DNA of 64,000 nucleotides from Streptomyces cupreus (GCF_014257025.1 NZ_JACMSF010000030.1:38813-102812); one strand, 5' to 3'; numbered from the stretch's first letter, positions 24,222 through 33,249 are shown. Program-made: numbers and translations. The notes: generated by a model from the sequence alone, not told the origin.

Positions 24222-25658
24222 GTGAGTGACACCCCATTCGGATTCGGCCTTCCGCCGGAGGAGCCGGACGACGGCGACGAGGGCAAGAAGAAGGACCAGG
24301 AGAGCGGTGGTGGTCAGGGACCTGCCAACCCGTTCGGTTTCGGCGGCCTGCCCGGTGCCGGGGGCTTTGGCGGCCCTGGCGGTCCAGGAGCCGACAATCC
24401 GTTCGCAGCCATGTTCGGTTCGCTGAACCCCACCGACCTGGGCGCCGCGTTCCAGCAGCTCGGCCAGATGCTCTCGTACGAGGGCGGCCCGGTGAACTGG
24501 GACATGGCCAAGCAGATCGCCCGCCAGACGGTCTCGCAGGGCACATCGGACGGCACCAAGGACGCGAGCGTCGGGCCCGCCGAGCGCACCGCCGTCGAGG
24601 AGGCCGCCCGCCTGGCCGACCTGTGGCTCGACGACGCGACGTCGCTGCCGTCGGGCGCCGGCTCCGCGGTGGCGTGGTCCCGCGCGGAGTGGGTCGAGGC
24701 GACGCTTCCGGCCTGGAAGGAGCTCGTGGACCCGGTCGCCGAGCGCGTCGGCACCGCCATGGGCGATGTCCTGCCGGAGGAGATGCAGGCCATGGCCGGC
24801 CCGCTGATCGGCATGATGCGCTCCATGGGCGGCGCCATGTTCGGCACGCAGATCGGGCAGGCCGTCGGCGTGCTCGCGGGCGAGGTCGTCGGTTCCACCG
24901 ACATCGGCCTGCCGCTCGGCCCGGCCGGCAAGGCCGCGCTGCTGCCGGTGAACATCGAGGCGTTCGGCAAGGACCTGGGCGTGCCGAAGGAGGAGGTGCG
25001 GCTGTATCTCGCCCTGCGCGAGGCCGCCCACCAGCGCCTGTTCGCCCACGTCCCGTGGCTGCGCTCGCACCTGTTCGGCGCGGTCGACGGCTACGCGCGC
25101 GGGATCAAGGTCGACACCGCCAAGCTGGAGGACGTGGTCGGCCAGTTCGACCCGCAGAACCCCGAGCAGCTCCAGGACGCCCTTCAGCAGGGCATGTTCC
25201 AGCCGGAGGACACGCCCGAGCAGAAGGCCGCCCTGGCCCGTCTGGAGACGGCTCTGGCGCTGGTCGAGGGCTGGGTGGACGCGGTGGTGCACGCGGCCGC
25301 GAAGCCGCGTCTGTCGTCCGCGGACGCGCTGCGCGAGACCCTGCGCCGCCGCCGCGCCTCGGGCGGCCCGGCCGAGCAGACGTTCGCCACGCTGATCGGT
25401 CTGGAACTGCGCCCGCGCCGCCTGCGCGACGCCTCACGTCTGTGGGCGTCCCTGACGGACGCGCGCGGGGTGGACGGCCGGGACGCGCTGTGGGCCCACC
25501 CGGACATGCTGCCGACGGCGACCGACCTGGACGACCCGGACGGCTTCGTCCACCGCGAGCAGCTGGACTTCTCCGAGCTCGACAAGATGCTCGGCGAGGC
25601 GGCCGACAAGCCGGACCTGCGCAAGAAGGACGACTCCGAGGACGACAGCACCGAGTGA
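24222..25658 (+). CDS. DUF2342 / zincin-like family protein
   Basis: 478 residues. A Gly/Pro-rich N terminus (NPFGFGGLPGAGGFGGPGG) is followed by a conserved domain from about 65. The family is annotated in actinobacteria as a zinc-dependent metalloprotease or putative hydrolase. The segment LYLALREAAHQRLFAHVPWL, where the zinc helix would be, has no HEXXH, so activity is doubtful. The GTG at 24222 has GAGGA six bases upstream. The stop overlaps the GTG of the Nudix gene (GTGA), so they are translationally coupled. Confidence 0.82.
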   Translation: MSDTPFGFGLPPEEPDDGDEGKKKDQESGGGQGPANPFGFGGLPGAGGFGGPGGPGADNPFAAMFGSLNPTDLGAAFQQLGQMLSYEGGPVNWDMAKQIARQTVSQGTSDGTKDASVGPAERTAVEEAARLADLWLDDATSLPSGAGSAVAWSRAEWVEATLPAWKELVDPVAERVGTAMGDVLPEEMQAMAGPLIGMMRSMGGAMFGTQIGQAVGVLAGEVVGSTDIGLPLGPAGKAALLPVNIEAFGKDLGVPKEEVRLYLALREAAHQRLFAHVPWLRSHLFGAVDGYARGIKVDTAKLEDVVGQFDPQNPEQLQDALQQGMFQPEDTPEQKAALARLETALALVEGWVDAVVHAAAKPRLSSADALRETLRRRRASGGPAEQTFATLIGLELRPRRLRDASRLWASLTDARGVDGRDALWAHPDMLPTATDLDDPDGFVHREQLDFSELDKMLGEAADKPDLRKKDDSEDDSTE

Positions 25659-26170
25659 GCCTCTACGACGACGCGGTCCTCGTACTCAAGGACTACGAGG
25701 ACCAGCCCGACCTGCGCCAGACCTACCTGGAGCACCTGGAGACCCACCCGGACGGCATGTGGAAGGCCTGCGCGGCCGGGCACATCACGGCCAGCGCCCT
25801 GGTGATCGACCCGGCCCGCGGGCGCGTGCTGCTGACCCTCCACAAGAAGCTGCGCATGTGGCTCCAGATGGGCGGCCACTGCGAGCCGTCCGACGCGACC
25901 CTGTCGGCTGCCGCCCTGCGCGAGGGCACCGAGGAATCGGGCATCGCGGGCCTGGCCCTGCTCCCCGGCGGCCCGGTCCGCCTGGACCGCCACCACACCC
26001 CGTGCGCCTGGCACCTGGACGTCCAGTACGCGGCCGTGGCCCCGCCCGGAGCCGTGGAGGCCATCAGCGACGAGTCCCTGGACCTGCGCTGGTTCGCGTA
26101 CGACGAAGTGGCGGACGTGGCGGACGGGTCGGTCGTACGACTGCTCGAAGCGACCCGTGCCAGGCTGTGA
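25655..26170 (+). CDS. Nudix hydrolase
   Basis: 171 residues. The Nudix box is GGHCEPSDATLSAAALREGT followed by EESG, which fits G-x5-E-x7-REUxEExGU with a longer internal spacing. Nudix enzymes cleave nucleoside diphosphate derivatives; the substrate cannot be predicted. The GTG at 25655 overlaps the previous stop, so it is expressed with the DUF2342 protein. It ends at a strong terminator. Confidence 0.85.
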   Translation: MSLYDDAVLVLKDYEDQPDLRQTYLEHLETHPDGMWKACAAGHITASALVIDPARGRVLLTLHKKLRMWLQMGGHCEPSDATLSAAALREGTEESGIAGLALLPGGPVRLDRHHTPCAWHLDVQYAAVAPPGAVEAISDESLDLRWFAYDEVADVADGSVVRLLEATRARL

Positions 26171-26174
26171 ATGT

Positions 26175-26208
26175 GTAAGGGGCGACTGCCGTGGTGGTCG
26201 CCCCTTAC
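26175..26208. terminator. Strong bidirectional terminator
   Basis: The perfect 12-base arms gtaaggggcgac and gtcgccccttac with a 10-base loop sit between the convergent Nudix and AIM24 genes. Confidence 0.88.
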
Positions 26209-26221
26209 TTGTCAGGTGCTC

Positions 26222-26977
26222 TCAGCTCCAGACGTTGCCCTGGTTCTGGCCGCGGGCGCCCTGCTGGCCCATGCCGTACTGGGCGGCGAGGCCCGAGCCG
26301 ATCTGGGCGTTCTGCGGCGGCAGCAGCTCGCTGGGCTGCACGAGCGCGTAGCCGCTGCCCATGAAGCTGAGCTCCCAGCCCTCACCGGTGTTGCCGCGGC
26401 GCCGCCACACCCCGGAGGAGTGCGTCTGGGCCTGCATCTGGACGCGCAGGCTGGTGGACCAGGCGACGATCGCGTCGGCGTCGCAGTTGACGTACTTGTC
26501 CGGCGTGACCTGCATCATCAGCGGCATGCCTGAGGTCATCAGGGCGACCTTGCCGCGGCCGGTGATGTTGAGCTGGTACTTCCCGGAGCCGGAGATGCCG
26601 TACAGGCTGTCCACGGCGATGACCTCGTGGTGCAGCGAGGAGTCCATCGCCAGCACATAACTGCTGTCGACGGTCAGCCCGTCCTGCTCCACGTCCACCA
26701 GGTGGATGTGCTGCTTGAGGTTGGCGAGATAGACCGTGCCCTGCCCGTGGCAGCGCATGAGGTCCAGGCCCTCACCGGTGTGGGCACGCGCGCGTCCCTG
26801 GTCGTTGCTCTGGTACTCGGCGTCGAACTCGATCAGCCCCTGGTAGGCGACCATGGTGCCCTTGCGGGCGAGGATGTCGTCGTGGCCCTCCAGGGTGAGC
26901 CGGAGCATCTGCTTGTTCTGCAGGCTCCAACGCTCCTGGGTCTGCTGGTCGTTGTGGGCGAAAAGCGGACTCTGCAT
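26222..26977 (-). CDS. AIM24 family protein (third gene of the TerD-AIM24 operon)
   Basis: 251 residues. The AIM24 domain is a beta-rich fold related to the TRAP-like family; this copy shows KQMLRLTLEGHDDILARKGTMVAYQG and ISGSGKYQLNITGRGKVALM. The C-terminal 30 residues are Gln/Gly-rich. Proteins of this family occur with TerD in bacterial stress systems; the biochemical role is unknown. The ATG at 26977 has GAGGGGGAG upstream and starts 16 bases after the previous gene. Confidence 0.85.
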   Translation of the reverse strand: MQSPLFAHNDQQTQERWSLQNKQMLRLTLEGHDDILARKGTMVAYQGLIEFDAEYQSNDQGRARAHTGEGLDLMRCHGQGTVYLANLKQHIHLVDVEQDGLTVDSSYVLAMDSSLHHEVIAVDSLYGISGSGKYQLNITGRGKVALMTSGMPLMMQVTPDKYVNCDADAIVAWSTSLRVQMQAQTHSSGVWRRRGNTGEGWELSFMGSGYALVQPSELLPPQNAQIGSGLAAQYGMGQQGARGQNQGNVWS

Positions 26978-26993
26978 GGTGTGGTGCTCCCCC

Positions 26994-27674
26994 TCAGCCC
27001 CGGACCCGGAGACGGTCGGTGCTGTCCTCGCTGGGCTGGACGACGACGATGCCCTGGCCGGAGAAGGCCATCTGGTAGGCCTCGCCGCTGCCCCGGCCGA
27101 TCAGAGACTGCGCCTTGAAGCTGCGCTTGCCCTTCACCTTGAGGTTCGGGGACCAGGCGACGAGCGCGTCCGGGTCGACGTACGTCTCGTTCTCACCGCC
27201 GCCGCAGTCGACGACGATCGGCTTGCCCCGGGAGGTCAGCGCGACCCAGCCCTGCCCGGAGATCTTGGTGTTCCACAGGCCCTGTCCGGCGAACTTCGCC
27301 AGGCCCTTCACGCGCTCGACGCCCCACGTCAGATGCGCGTCGAAGGCGAGCAGGTTGGTGGCGTTGACCGAGATGCCGTCGCCGTTGAGGTTGATCACGA
27401 CGACGTTCGCGCCGTAGTCGGCCAGGTAGAGGAGCCCGTCGCCGGAGCACTTCATCAGGGGAGCGCCCTCGCCGGTCATCCAGTCCTTGGCGATCTGGCG
27501 TACGGCCGGCGGGTTGGGCTCGTACTGGACGAAGCCTTCGTAGGCGACCATCGAGCCCACGCGCGCGAGGAGGTCGTTCCCGGTCTGCATGGCGACCTTC
27601 AGCATGTGGTTGCCGTGGTTCTCCATGCGGGCGGTGACAGGTGCGGGAGCGTAGCCCGCGAGCGGCTGGTTCAT
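26994..27674 (-). CDS. AIM24 family protein (second gene of the TerD-AIM24 operon)
   Basis: 226 residues, an AIM24 domain over nearly the whole length (HMLKVAMQTGNDLLARVGSM; KFAGQGLWNTKISGQGWVAL). It is a diverged paralogue of the flanking AIM24 domains, sharing the order of conserved Gly-rich strands. The ATG at 27674 has GAGGGAGAG upstream and lies 13 bases after the TerD-AIM24 stop, so the three genes form an operon. Confidence 0.85.
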   Translation of the reverse strand: MNQPLAGYAPAPVTARMENHGNHMLKVAMQTGNDLLARVGSMVAYEGFVQYEPNPPAVRQIAKDWMTGEGAPLMKCSGDGLLYLADYGANVVVINLNGDGISVNATNLLAFDAHLTWGVERVKGLAKFAGQGLWNTKISGQGWVALTSRGKPIVVDCGGGENETYVDPDALVAWSPNLKVKGKRSFKAQSLIGRGSGEAYQMAFSGQGIVVVQPSEDSTDRLRVRG

Positions 27675-27687
27675 GACGGGCTCTCCC

Positions 27688-29391
27688 TCAGATCTCGTAC
27701 GGCTGGACGACGATGAAGTTGCCGGGCGCGGCCCGGAACTGGAGGTTGACGCTCTCGCCGGTGTCGCCGGGGTAGGCGTTGCGGCGCATGCGGACCTGGC
27801 TGGAGACGACCACCTGGGCGGCGGACGACCAGGCGACCACGGCGTTGCAGTCGGCGAAGGTGGTCGGCGTGACCGGCAGGACGACGGGCGTGCCGTGCGT
27901 CTTGACGACGATGGTGCCGGTGCCGGTGAACTGCATCGTGAACAGCGCGCCGCCGGGGATGCCGTGTCCCTCGATACGGCGGACCTCGTACTGGAGGCTC
28001 TCGTCGAAGGCGAGGACGTTCTCGGCGGAGACGCACACCCCGTCGCCCTGGAGCTCGATGGGGTGCAGCATCGTGGAGTTCTCGGCGAGGAACACCTGGC
28101 CCTGGCCGGTACAGCGCATCAGCTGCATCTCCTGGCCGGTCGCGTTGCCCGCGATACGGCCGGCGAACCCGGCGCCCTTGTAGCTGAAGTCGACCTTGCC
28201 CTGGTAGAGCACCATGCTGCCCTGGCGGGCCAGCACCGGCTGGCCGCCGATGCCGAGGTCGACGCGGACCATCTTCTTGTTCTGCTGCGTCCAGCGCTGC
28301 CCGGTGGGCGTCTCCCTGAACTGCTCCAGCGCGGCGGCCACACCGGGCGCCTGAGGAGCGCCGTAAGGGGCGGGCTGGCCCGGGACCTGGCCGTAGCCCG
28401 GCTGCTGACCGTAGCCGGGAGGCGGGGCGGGCTGGCCGTAGCCCTGCGGGGCGTGCGGTGCCTGGGGCTGGCCGTAGCCCGGGGGCAGCGGCGCGCTCGG
28501 GGGCTGGCCGTACGGCTGCTGCGGCTGGGCGGGCTGGCCGTAGGGCGCGGGTGCGGGGGCCGGCGGCGGTGCCTGGGTGCCGCTGGGCGGCGTCATGGGG
28601 GCGATGATCGTCGGCTGGGCGTGCACCGACGGCGCGGGGGCCGGTGCCGGGGGCGGCGGAGGCGTGGCTCCCGGCGGGGGCGCGAAGCCCTGGGCGGCGG
28701 GCTGCGGCGCGGGGGCCGGAGCGGGGGCGGGCGCAGGGGCCGGAGGGGGCGCCGGGGCTGTCGGGGCGCCGAACGCGGGCGGCGCGGCGGCCTGGGGCGG
28801 GGGCGCGAAACCGGGGGCCGCGCCTGCCTGCGGCTGCTGCGGGGCCGGGGCGGGAGTCTCCTCCTCCAGGACCTCGCCGCCGAAGTTCTTCAGCAGGGCG
28901 TCGAGGCCGCCGTCGAAGCCCTGTCCGACCGCGGCGAACCGCCAGACGTCCTTCAGGTAGAAGTCGCCCAGCATGACGGCCCGTTCGGTGCTGAACTCCG
29001 AGCCGTTGAACGCGTATCGGGCGACTTCCTCGCCGCCGGCCACGATGCGGATGTACCCGGGGCTGATCTGCGACATCTGCCCGGCGCCGTCGATCGTCGC
29101 GGTGAACGACAGCTTCTGGATCTGCGGCGGGATCCGGTCCAGCGTGACCCGGAAGGACTCCGTGTCACCGGCCTGGGTGCCCAGGAGCTGGACGGACTCC
29201 TCGGGGGACTTCGGCTGATTGAAGAAGACGAAGTAACGGTCGTCCGAGAGCCGTTCGTCGGCGTCGAGACCGAAGCAGCTGATGTCGAAGGTCAGACCGG
29301 GACCGGAGATCTGCACACCTACGTACAGATCCGTGCCCGCGGTGAGGTCACTGATCCTGGCCTTGTGGCCGCGTTGGAATTCCCTGGCCAT
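27688..29391 (-). CDS. TerD-AIM24 fusion protein with proline-rich linker
   Basis: 567 residues in three parts. Residues 1-170 are a TerD domain (MAREFQRGHKARISDL; ISCFGLDADERLSDDRYFVF; GGLDALLKNFGG), a calcium-binding fold of the tellurite and stress response. Residues 175-355 are a low-complexity linker rich in Pro, Ala, Gln and Gly with repeated YGQP units. Residues 360-567 are an AIM24 domain ending FIVVQPYEI. The ATG at 29391 is chosen; a much longer open frame upstream crosses another gene and is not coding. It heads the AIM24 operon. Confidence 0.9.
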   Translation of the reverse strand: MAREFQRGHKARISDLTAGTDLYVGVQISGPGLTFDISCFGLDADERLSDDRYFVFFNQPKSPEESVQLLGTQAGDTESFRVTLDRIPPQIQKLSFTATIDGAGQMSQISPGYIRIVAGGEEVARYAFNGSEFSTERAVMLGDFYLKDVWRFAAVGQGFDGGLDALLKNFGGEVLEEETPAPAPQQPQAGAAPGFAPPPQAAAPPAFGAPTAPAPPPAPAPAPAPAPAPQPAAQGFAPPPGATPPPPPAPAPAPSVHAQPTIIAPMTPPSGTQAPPPAPAPAPYGQPAQPQQPYGQPPSAPLPPGYGQPQAPHAPQGYGQPAPPPGYGQQPGYGQVPGQPAPYGAPQAPGVAAALEQFRETPTGQRWTQQNKKMVRVDLGIGGQPVLARQGSMVLYQGKVDFSYKGAGFAGRIAGNATGQEMQLMRCTGQGQVFLAENSTMLHPIELQGDGVCVSAENVLAFDESLQYEVRRIEGHGIPGGALFTMQFTGTGTIVVKTHGTPVVLPVTPTTFADCNAVVAWSSAAQVVVSSQVRMRRNAYPGDTGESVNLQFRAAPGNFIVVQPYEI

Positions 29392-29522
29392 GCGTAACGA
29401 CCGTCCCCCATCCCGAATATGAGTGCGTCGCGTCAGGCTAACGGCAAACTCGGACACCGGACGAAGTCGGTACAGAGCCGGTACAGAACCAGCGCCCCTG
29501 GTACCTGAAGGTCGGAGAGCGG

Positions 29523-30119
29523 TCACTCTCCGCGTGCGCCGGGCAGATGCGGCAGCCGGTCGGCGGCGACCACTCCTTCGAGGTAACCCCGGGCCCGCTC
29601 GGTCCGCGGGTACGCCTCCAGCAGCCGCCAGAACCGGGGCCCGTGTCCGGGCACGAGCAGATGCGCGAGCTCGTGCAGCAGGACGTAGTCGACGACGTAC
29701 TCGGGCATTCCCTGCAGACGGTGCGACAGACGGATGCTGCCCTCGGACGGGGTGCACGAGCCCCAGCGGGTGTTCTGGTTGGTGACCCAGCGGACCGAGC
29801 CGGCCCGGGCGCGGCCGTCGAAGTACTGGGCCGAGAGCCGCTCCGCGCGCTCCGCGAGCTCGGTGTCGCCGAGCACCCGCTTGCTCTCCTGGGCGGCCAG
29901 CTTGTCGAGCATGACGCTCACCCAGCGCTGCTCCTCCGCCTCGGACATCCGGGCGGGAATGAGCACAACGGTGCGATCGCCCTCGCGGTACGCGGAGACC
30001 GTCCTGCGGCGACGGGCACTTCTGCGCACCTCGATCGGGCTCGCCCCCGAACCGTTCGGCGGCGGGCTCGTCGTGCGGCGCTGTGGCGTTCCGGCGCGGT
30101 GCAGTGGGTCGACGGACAC
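29523..30119 (-). CDS. YgjP/DUF45-like metal-dependent hydrolase
   Basis: 198 residues. The zinc motif HELAH is in LLHELAHLLVPGHGPRFW near residue 149, preceded by the family signature NQNTRWGSCTPSEGSIRLSH near 114. This is the YgjP-like (M48-type minigluzincin) family, of unknown substrate. The basic N terminus (RRSARRRRTVSAY) is typical. The GTG at 30119 is used. It is on the same strand as the TerD operon, 131 bases upstream of it. Confidence 0.85.
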   Translation of the reverse strand: MSVDPLHRAGTPQRRTTSPPPNGSGASPIEVRRSARRRRTVSAYREGDRTVVLIPARMSEAEEQRWVSVMLDKLAAQESKRVLGDTELAERAERLSAQYFDGRARAGSVRWVTNQNTRWGSCTPSEGSIRLSHRLQGMPEYVVDYVLLHELAHLLVPGHGPRFWRLLEAYPRTERARGYLEGVVAADRLPHLPGARGE

Positions 30120-30297
30120 GCCCCGACGTTACCCGCTGCACACGGGGGAAGTCCCGACTCCGGTACGGTTCGGCGCCGAGACCCCACCATGCGTTTGATT
30201 TGTACGAAGAATTCCTGGGCCTGTGGACAACTTTCGGCGCGCGACCGCGCATCCGGGCATGCTGGCTCTCGCCGGGGCAGCCGCGAGCGACTCCGTT

Positions 30298-30326
30298 TTG
30301 CGCGCGACCGACGACTCCGGCATATG
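30298..30326 (+). promoter_or_regulatory. Putative promoter of the ThiF-family / ABC1 kinase operon
   Basis: TTGCGC (30298-30303) and CATATG (30321-30326) are spaced by 17 bases, about 30 bases before the ATG at 30357. A short T-run precedes the -35 box. Confidence 0.4.
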
Positions 30327-30356
30327 GGTACGAACCATGACTTACGGGGGCCTGTC

Positions 30357-31574
30357 ATGCATCCGATGGTGAAGCCGGCGCTCAGGCGCGGCTGGCGCGA
30401 CCTCAACACCGTGCAGTTCGGGATGACTCCCGCGCACGCGATGACGCTCGGCCCGATGGACACGGCGACGGGCAGCTTCCTCGACCTGCTCAACGGCACC
30501 CGAGGGCTGGAGCTGCTGCGCGCGGAGGCACGCCGGATGTGCCTGCCCGACGGCCATGTCGACGGACTGGTGACGCGCCTGGCTCGGGCCGGGCTGCTCG
30601 ACGACGCGCGCGGGGGCGGCCCGCGCGGTGCCGAACTGCGCGGGAAGAAGGAGGTCATGGACCGGCTCCGCCCCGATCTGGCCTCGCTCTCCCTGACCAC
30701 GCCCGAGCCGGGCGAGGCCATGCACCGGCTGGCCGCGCGCCGCTCCCTGCGCGTGCAAGTGCGCGGTGCCGGCCGGGTGGGCACGGTGCTGGCCTCGCTG
30801 TTGTCGGGCGCGGGCGTCGGCGAGGTCGAGGTGCACGACGGCGGCCGGGTCGAACCGTGGGACGTGGCACCGGGCGGACTGCCCGCCGAGGCGATCGGCG
30901 AGCGCAGGGACGAGGCCGCCCGGCGGGCCCTACGCCGGGCGGCCCCGGCCCGTCCGCCCCGCCGCGGCCCGCAGTCACCGCCCGATGACGCCGACCCTGG
31001 CCACTCCCTGGTCATCCTCGCCCCACGGGACGAGGTCGCGGTGCACGCACCCCTCCCGTACACCGCCGAACCGCTGATCGCCTCCGGCACGCCTCATCTC
31101 TACGCCGGAGTGGTCGAGGGAACCGGCGTCGTCGGTCCGCTCGTCCTGCCGGGCGAGACAAGCTGCGCGGGCTGTCTGCACGAGGGGCGCACCGACCGGG
31201 ACCCGGTCTGGCCCCGGCTGGTCGCCCAGTGGCGTTCGGGCGTGGGCAAGGCGCGCCCGGTGCCGGCCTGCGATCTGGCGCTGGCGACCACGGTCGCGGG
31301 ACTGGCGGCGGCGCACGCGCTGGCGTTCCTCGACGGCGGGACCCCGTCCAGCGCGGGCGCCCGCTGGGAGGTGTCGCTGCCCGGTATGACCTGGCACGCG
31401 CGGCCGGTCTGGGCTCATCCCGCATGTCCGTGCGGGGCCGCGGAGAAAGGTAAGGAAGGACACACCTCCAAGGACGGGGAGGCGCACGAGACAATGGCGG
31501 AGCAACGGCCGTCGAGAATGTCACGCCGTCAGGCAGACGCACGGCCGGCTGGGACCTGGAGGGCGCATGTCTGA
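30357..31574 (+). CDS. ThiF/E1-like fold protein of unknown function
   Basis: 405 residues. An N-terminal winged-helix-like region (about 1-110; SFLDLLNGTRGLELLRAEAR) is followed by a Rossmann domain with RVQVRGAGRVGTVLASLLSG near 133, as in ThiF/MoeB-type adenylating enzymes. Two cysteine pairs (SCAGCLHEG near 265 and CPCG near 356) could bind zinc. The nucleotide-binding arginine and aspartate of true E1 enzymes are not clear. The ATG at 30357 follows GGGGG. Its last eight bases overlap the ABC1 kinase start, so the two are co-translated. The substrate is unknown. Confidence 0.72.
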   Translation: MHPMVKPALRRGWRDLNTVQFGMTPAHAMTLGPMDTATGSFLDLLNGTRGLELLRAEARRMCLPDGHVDGLVTRLARAGLLDDARGGGPRGAELRGKKEVMDRLRPDLASLSLTTPEPGEAMHRLAARRSLRVQVRGAGRVGTVLASLLSGAGVGEVEVHDGGRVEPWDVAPGGLPAEAIGERRDEAARRALRRAAPARPPRRGPQSPPDDADPGHSLVILAPRDEVAVHAPLPYTAEPLIASGTPHLYAGVVEGTGVVGPLVLPGETSCAGCLHEGRTDRDPVWPRLVAQWRSGVGKARPVPACDLALATTVAGLAAAHALAFLDGGTPSSAGARWEVSLPGMTWHARPVWAHPACPCGAAEKGKEGHTSKDGEAHETMAEQRPSRMSRRQADARPAGTWRAHV

Positions 31575-32949
31575 TCTTCCCCGGAAGGCGGTCACCCGGA
31601 CCGCCAAGCTCGCCGCGCTCCCGCTCGGCTTCGCCGGACGGGCGACCTGGGGACTGGGCAAGCGAATCGTGGGCGAGTCCGCGGAACTCGTCGGCAGAGA
31701 GCTGCAGCAGCGCACCGCCGAGCAGATGTTCAAGGTGCTCGGCGAGCTCAAGGGCGGCGCGATGAAGTTCGGGCAGGCCCTGTCCGTCTTCGAGTCGGCG
31801 CTGCCCGAGGAGGTCGCGGGTCCCTACCGCGCGGCGCTGACGAAGCTCCAGGAAGCGGCGCCGCCGATGCCGACCCGTACGGTGCACGCGGTGCTCTCCG
31901 AGCGGCTCGGTGAGGACTGGCGCGAGCTGTTCGCCGAGTTCGACGACAAGCCCTCCGCGGCGGCCTCCATCGGCCAGGTGCACCGGGCGGTGTGGCAGGA
32001 CGGCCGTGCGGTGGCGGTCAAGGTGCAGTACCCGGGCGCCGGTGAGGCCCTGCTCTCCGACCTCACCCAACTGAGCCGGTTCGCCCGTCTGTTGGGCCCG
32101 CTGGTCCCCGGCATGGACATCAAGCCGCTGATCACGGAACTCAAGGACCGGGTCTCCGAGGAACTGGACTACGGACTGGAGGCCCAGGCGCAGCGGGTCC
32201 ACGCGGAGGAGTTCGCGGACGATCCGGACGTCGTGGTGCCCGACGTGGTCCATCAGTGCGACCAGGTTCTGGTCACCGAGTGGATCGACGGCATCCCGCT
32301 GTCGGAGATCATCGCCGACGGCACCGAGGAGCAGCGCGACCGCGCCGGCCAGCTGCTGGCCCGCTTCCTCTTCTCCGGCCCTGCCCGCACCGGCCTGCTG
32401 CACGCCGATCCGCACCCCGGCAACTTCCGTCTCCTGCCCGGCGTCCCGGACGACGAGGAGGAATGGCGCCTCGGCGTCCTGGACTTCGGCACGGTCGACC
32501 GCCTCCCCGGCGGTCTGCCCACCCCGATCGGCGATTCGCTGCGCATGACCCTGGACGGCGACGCGGAGGCCGTCTACGAACTGCTGTGCCGGGAGGGCTT
32601 CGTCAAGGAGTCCATAGAGCTGGACCCGGACGCCGTTCTCGACTACCTCCTGCCGATCATCGAACCGGCCCAGGTCGACGCGTTCACCTTCACCCGGGGC
32701 TGGATGCGCAGCCAGGCGGCCCGCGTCGCCGATCCCCGCTCCCCCGCCTACCAGCTGGGCAAGCAGCTCAATCTGCCGCCCTCCTACCTGCTGATACACC
32801 GGGTGACGCTGAGCACGATCGGCGTCCTGTGCCAGCTCGGGGCCACGGTCCGGCTGCGCGAGGAGCTGGAGGAGTGGCTGCCAGGCTTTGTGCCGGAGGA
32901 GGAACTTCCGGAGGAGGAAGTTCCGGAGGAGTCGGTCGCGGAGGCCTGA
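31567..32949 (+). CDS. ABC1/UbiB (AarF) family protein kinase-like protein
   Basis: 460 residues. It has the ABC1 hallmarks: KGGAMKFGQ near residue 62 (KxGQ), the Ala-rich AAASIGQVHRA near 136, lysine in VAVKVQYP near 155, HADPHPGNF near 279 and LDFG near 308. UbiB-type proteins are atypical ATPases or kinases supporting quinone or lipid metabolism. The C-terminal 20 residues are Glu-rich repeats (PEEELPEEEVPEE). The ATG at 31567 overlaps the end of the ThiF-like gene. It ends four bases from a convergent small gene. Confidence 0.88.
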   Translation: MSDLPRKAVTRTAKLAALPLGFAGRATWGLGKRIVGESAELVGRELQQRTAEQMFKVLGELKGGAMKFGQALSVFESALPEEVAGPYRAALTKLQEAAPPMPTRTVHAVLSERLGEDWRELFAEFDDKPSAAASIGQVHRAVWQDGRAVAVKVQYPGAGEALLSDLTQLSRFARLLGPLVPGMDIKPLITELKDRVSEELDYGLEAQAQRVHAEEFADDPDVVVPDVVHQCDQVLVTEWIDGIPLSEIIADGTEEQRDRAGQLLARFLFSGPARTGLLHADPHPGNFRLLPGVPDDEEEWRLGVLDFGTVDRLPGGLPTPIGDSLRMTLDGDAEAVYELLCREGFVKESIELDPDAVLDYLLPIIEPAQVDAFTFTRGWMRSQAARVADPRSPAYQLGKQLNLPPSYLLIHRVTLSTIGVLCQLGATVRLREELEEWLPGFVPEEELPEEEVPEESVAEA

Positions 32950-32953
32950 GCCC

Positions 32954-33163
32954 CTACCACCAGGACGAGTCCAGCCGTCCCTCGATCGCCCTGAGGTTCT
33001 CCCGGGAACAGACGTCGCAGAAGTAGCGGCGCTCGCCGTTCTCCACGGAGAAGGTCCAGGTGGGCTGCGGGCCCTCGGCCTTGGCGCCGCAGCCGGCGCA
33101 CACCAGGGGTTGCCGCTCCGTCGCGGAGTCGGCGTCGTCACTGCCTCCGGGAAGACTCGTCAC
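32954..33163 (-). CDS. Small protein with a four-cysteine zinc ribbon
   Basis: 69 residues from the GTG at 33163. Two CxxC pairs (VCAGCG and FCDVC) about 26 residues apart probably bind zinc, with WTFSVENGERRY between. The C terminus ends LDSSWW. No function is known to me. It converges on the ABC1 kinase gene. A start at 33205 is also open but adds only Arg-rich low-complexity sequence. Confidence 0.7.
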   Translation of the reverse strand: MTSLPGGSDDADSATERQPLVCAGCGAKAEGPQPTWTFSVENGERRYFCDVCSRENLRAIEGRLDSSWW

Positions 33164-33209
33164 CCCGCGACGATATCGCCGTCGTCGGCGCTCCCGCGCG
33201 CACAACGCA

Positions 33210-33249
33210 CCGCGGGGGCCGGTCCGTTCGGACGGACCGGCCCCCGCGG
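33210..33249. terminator. Terminator below the wblC operon
   Basis: The arms ccgcgggggccggtccg and cggaccggcccccgcgg, 17 bases and perfect, lie between the zinc-ribbon gene start and the end of the 107-aa gene. Confidence 0.82.

Noticed and set aside
28340..28870. A possible frameshift in the TerD-AIM24 gene because of skewed composition
   Set aside because: The frame is continuous and flanked by two intact domains. The skew comes from the Pro/Ala/Gln linker.
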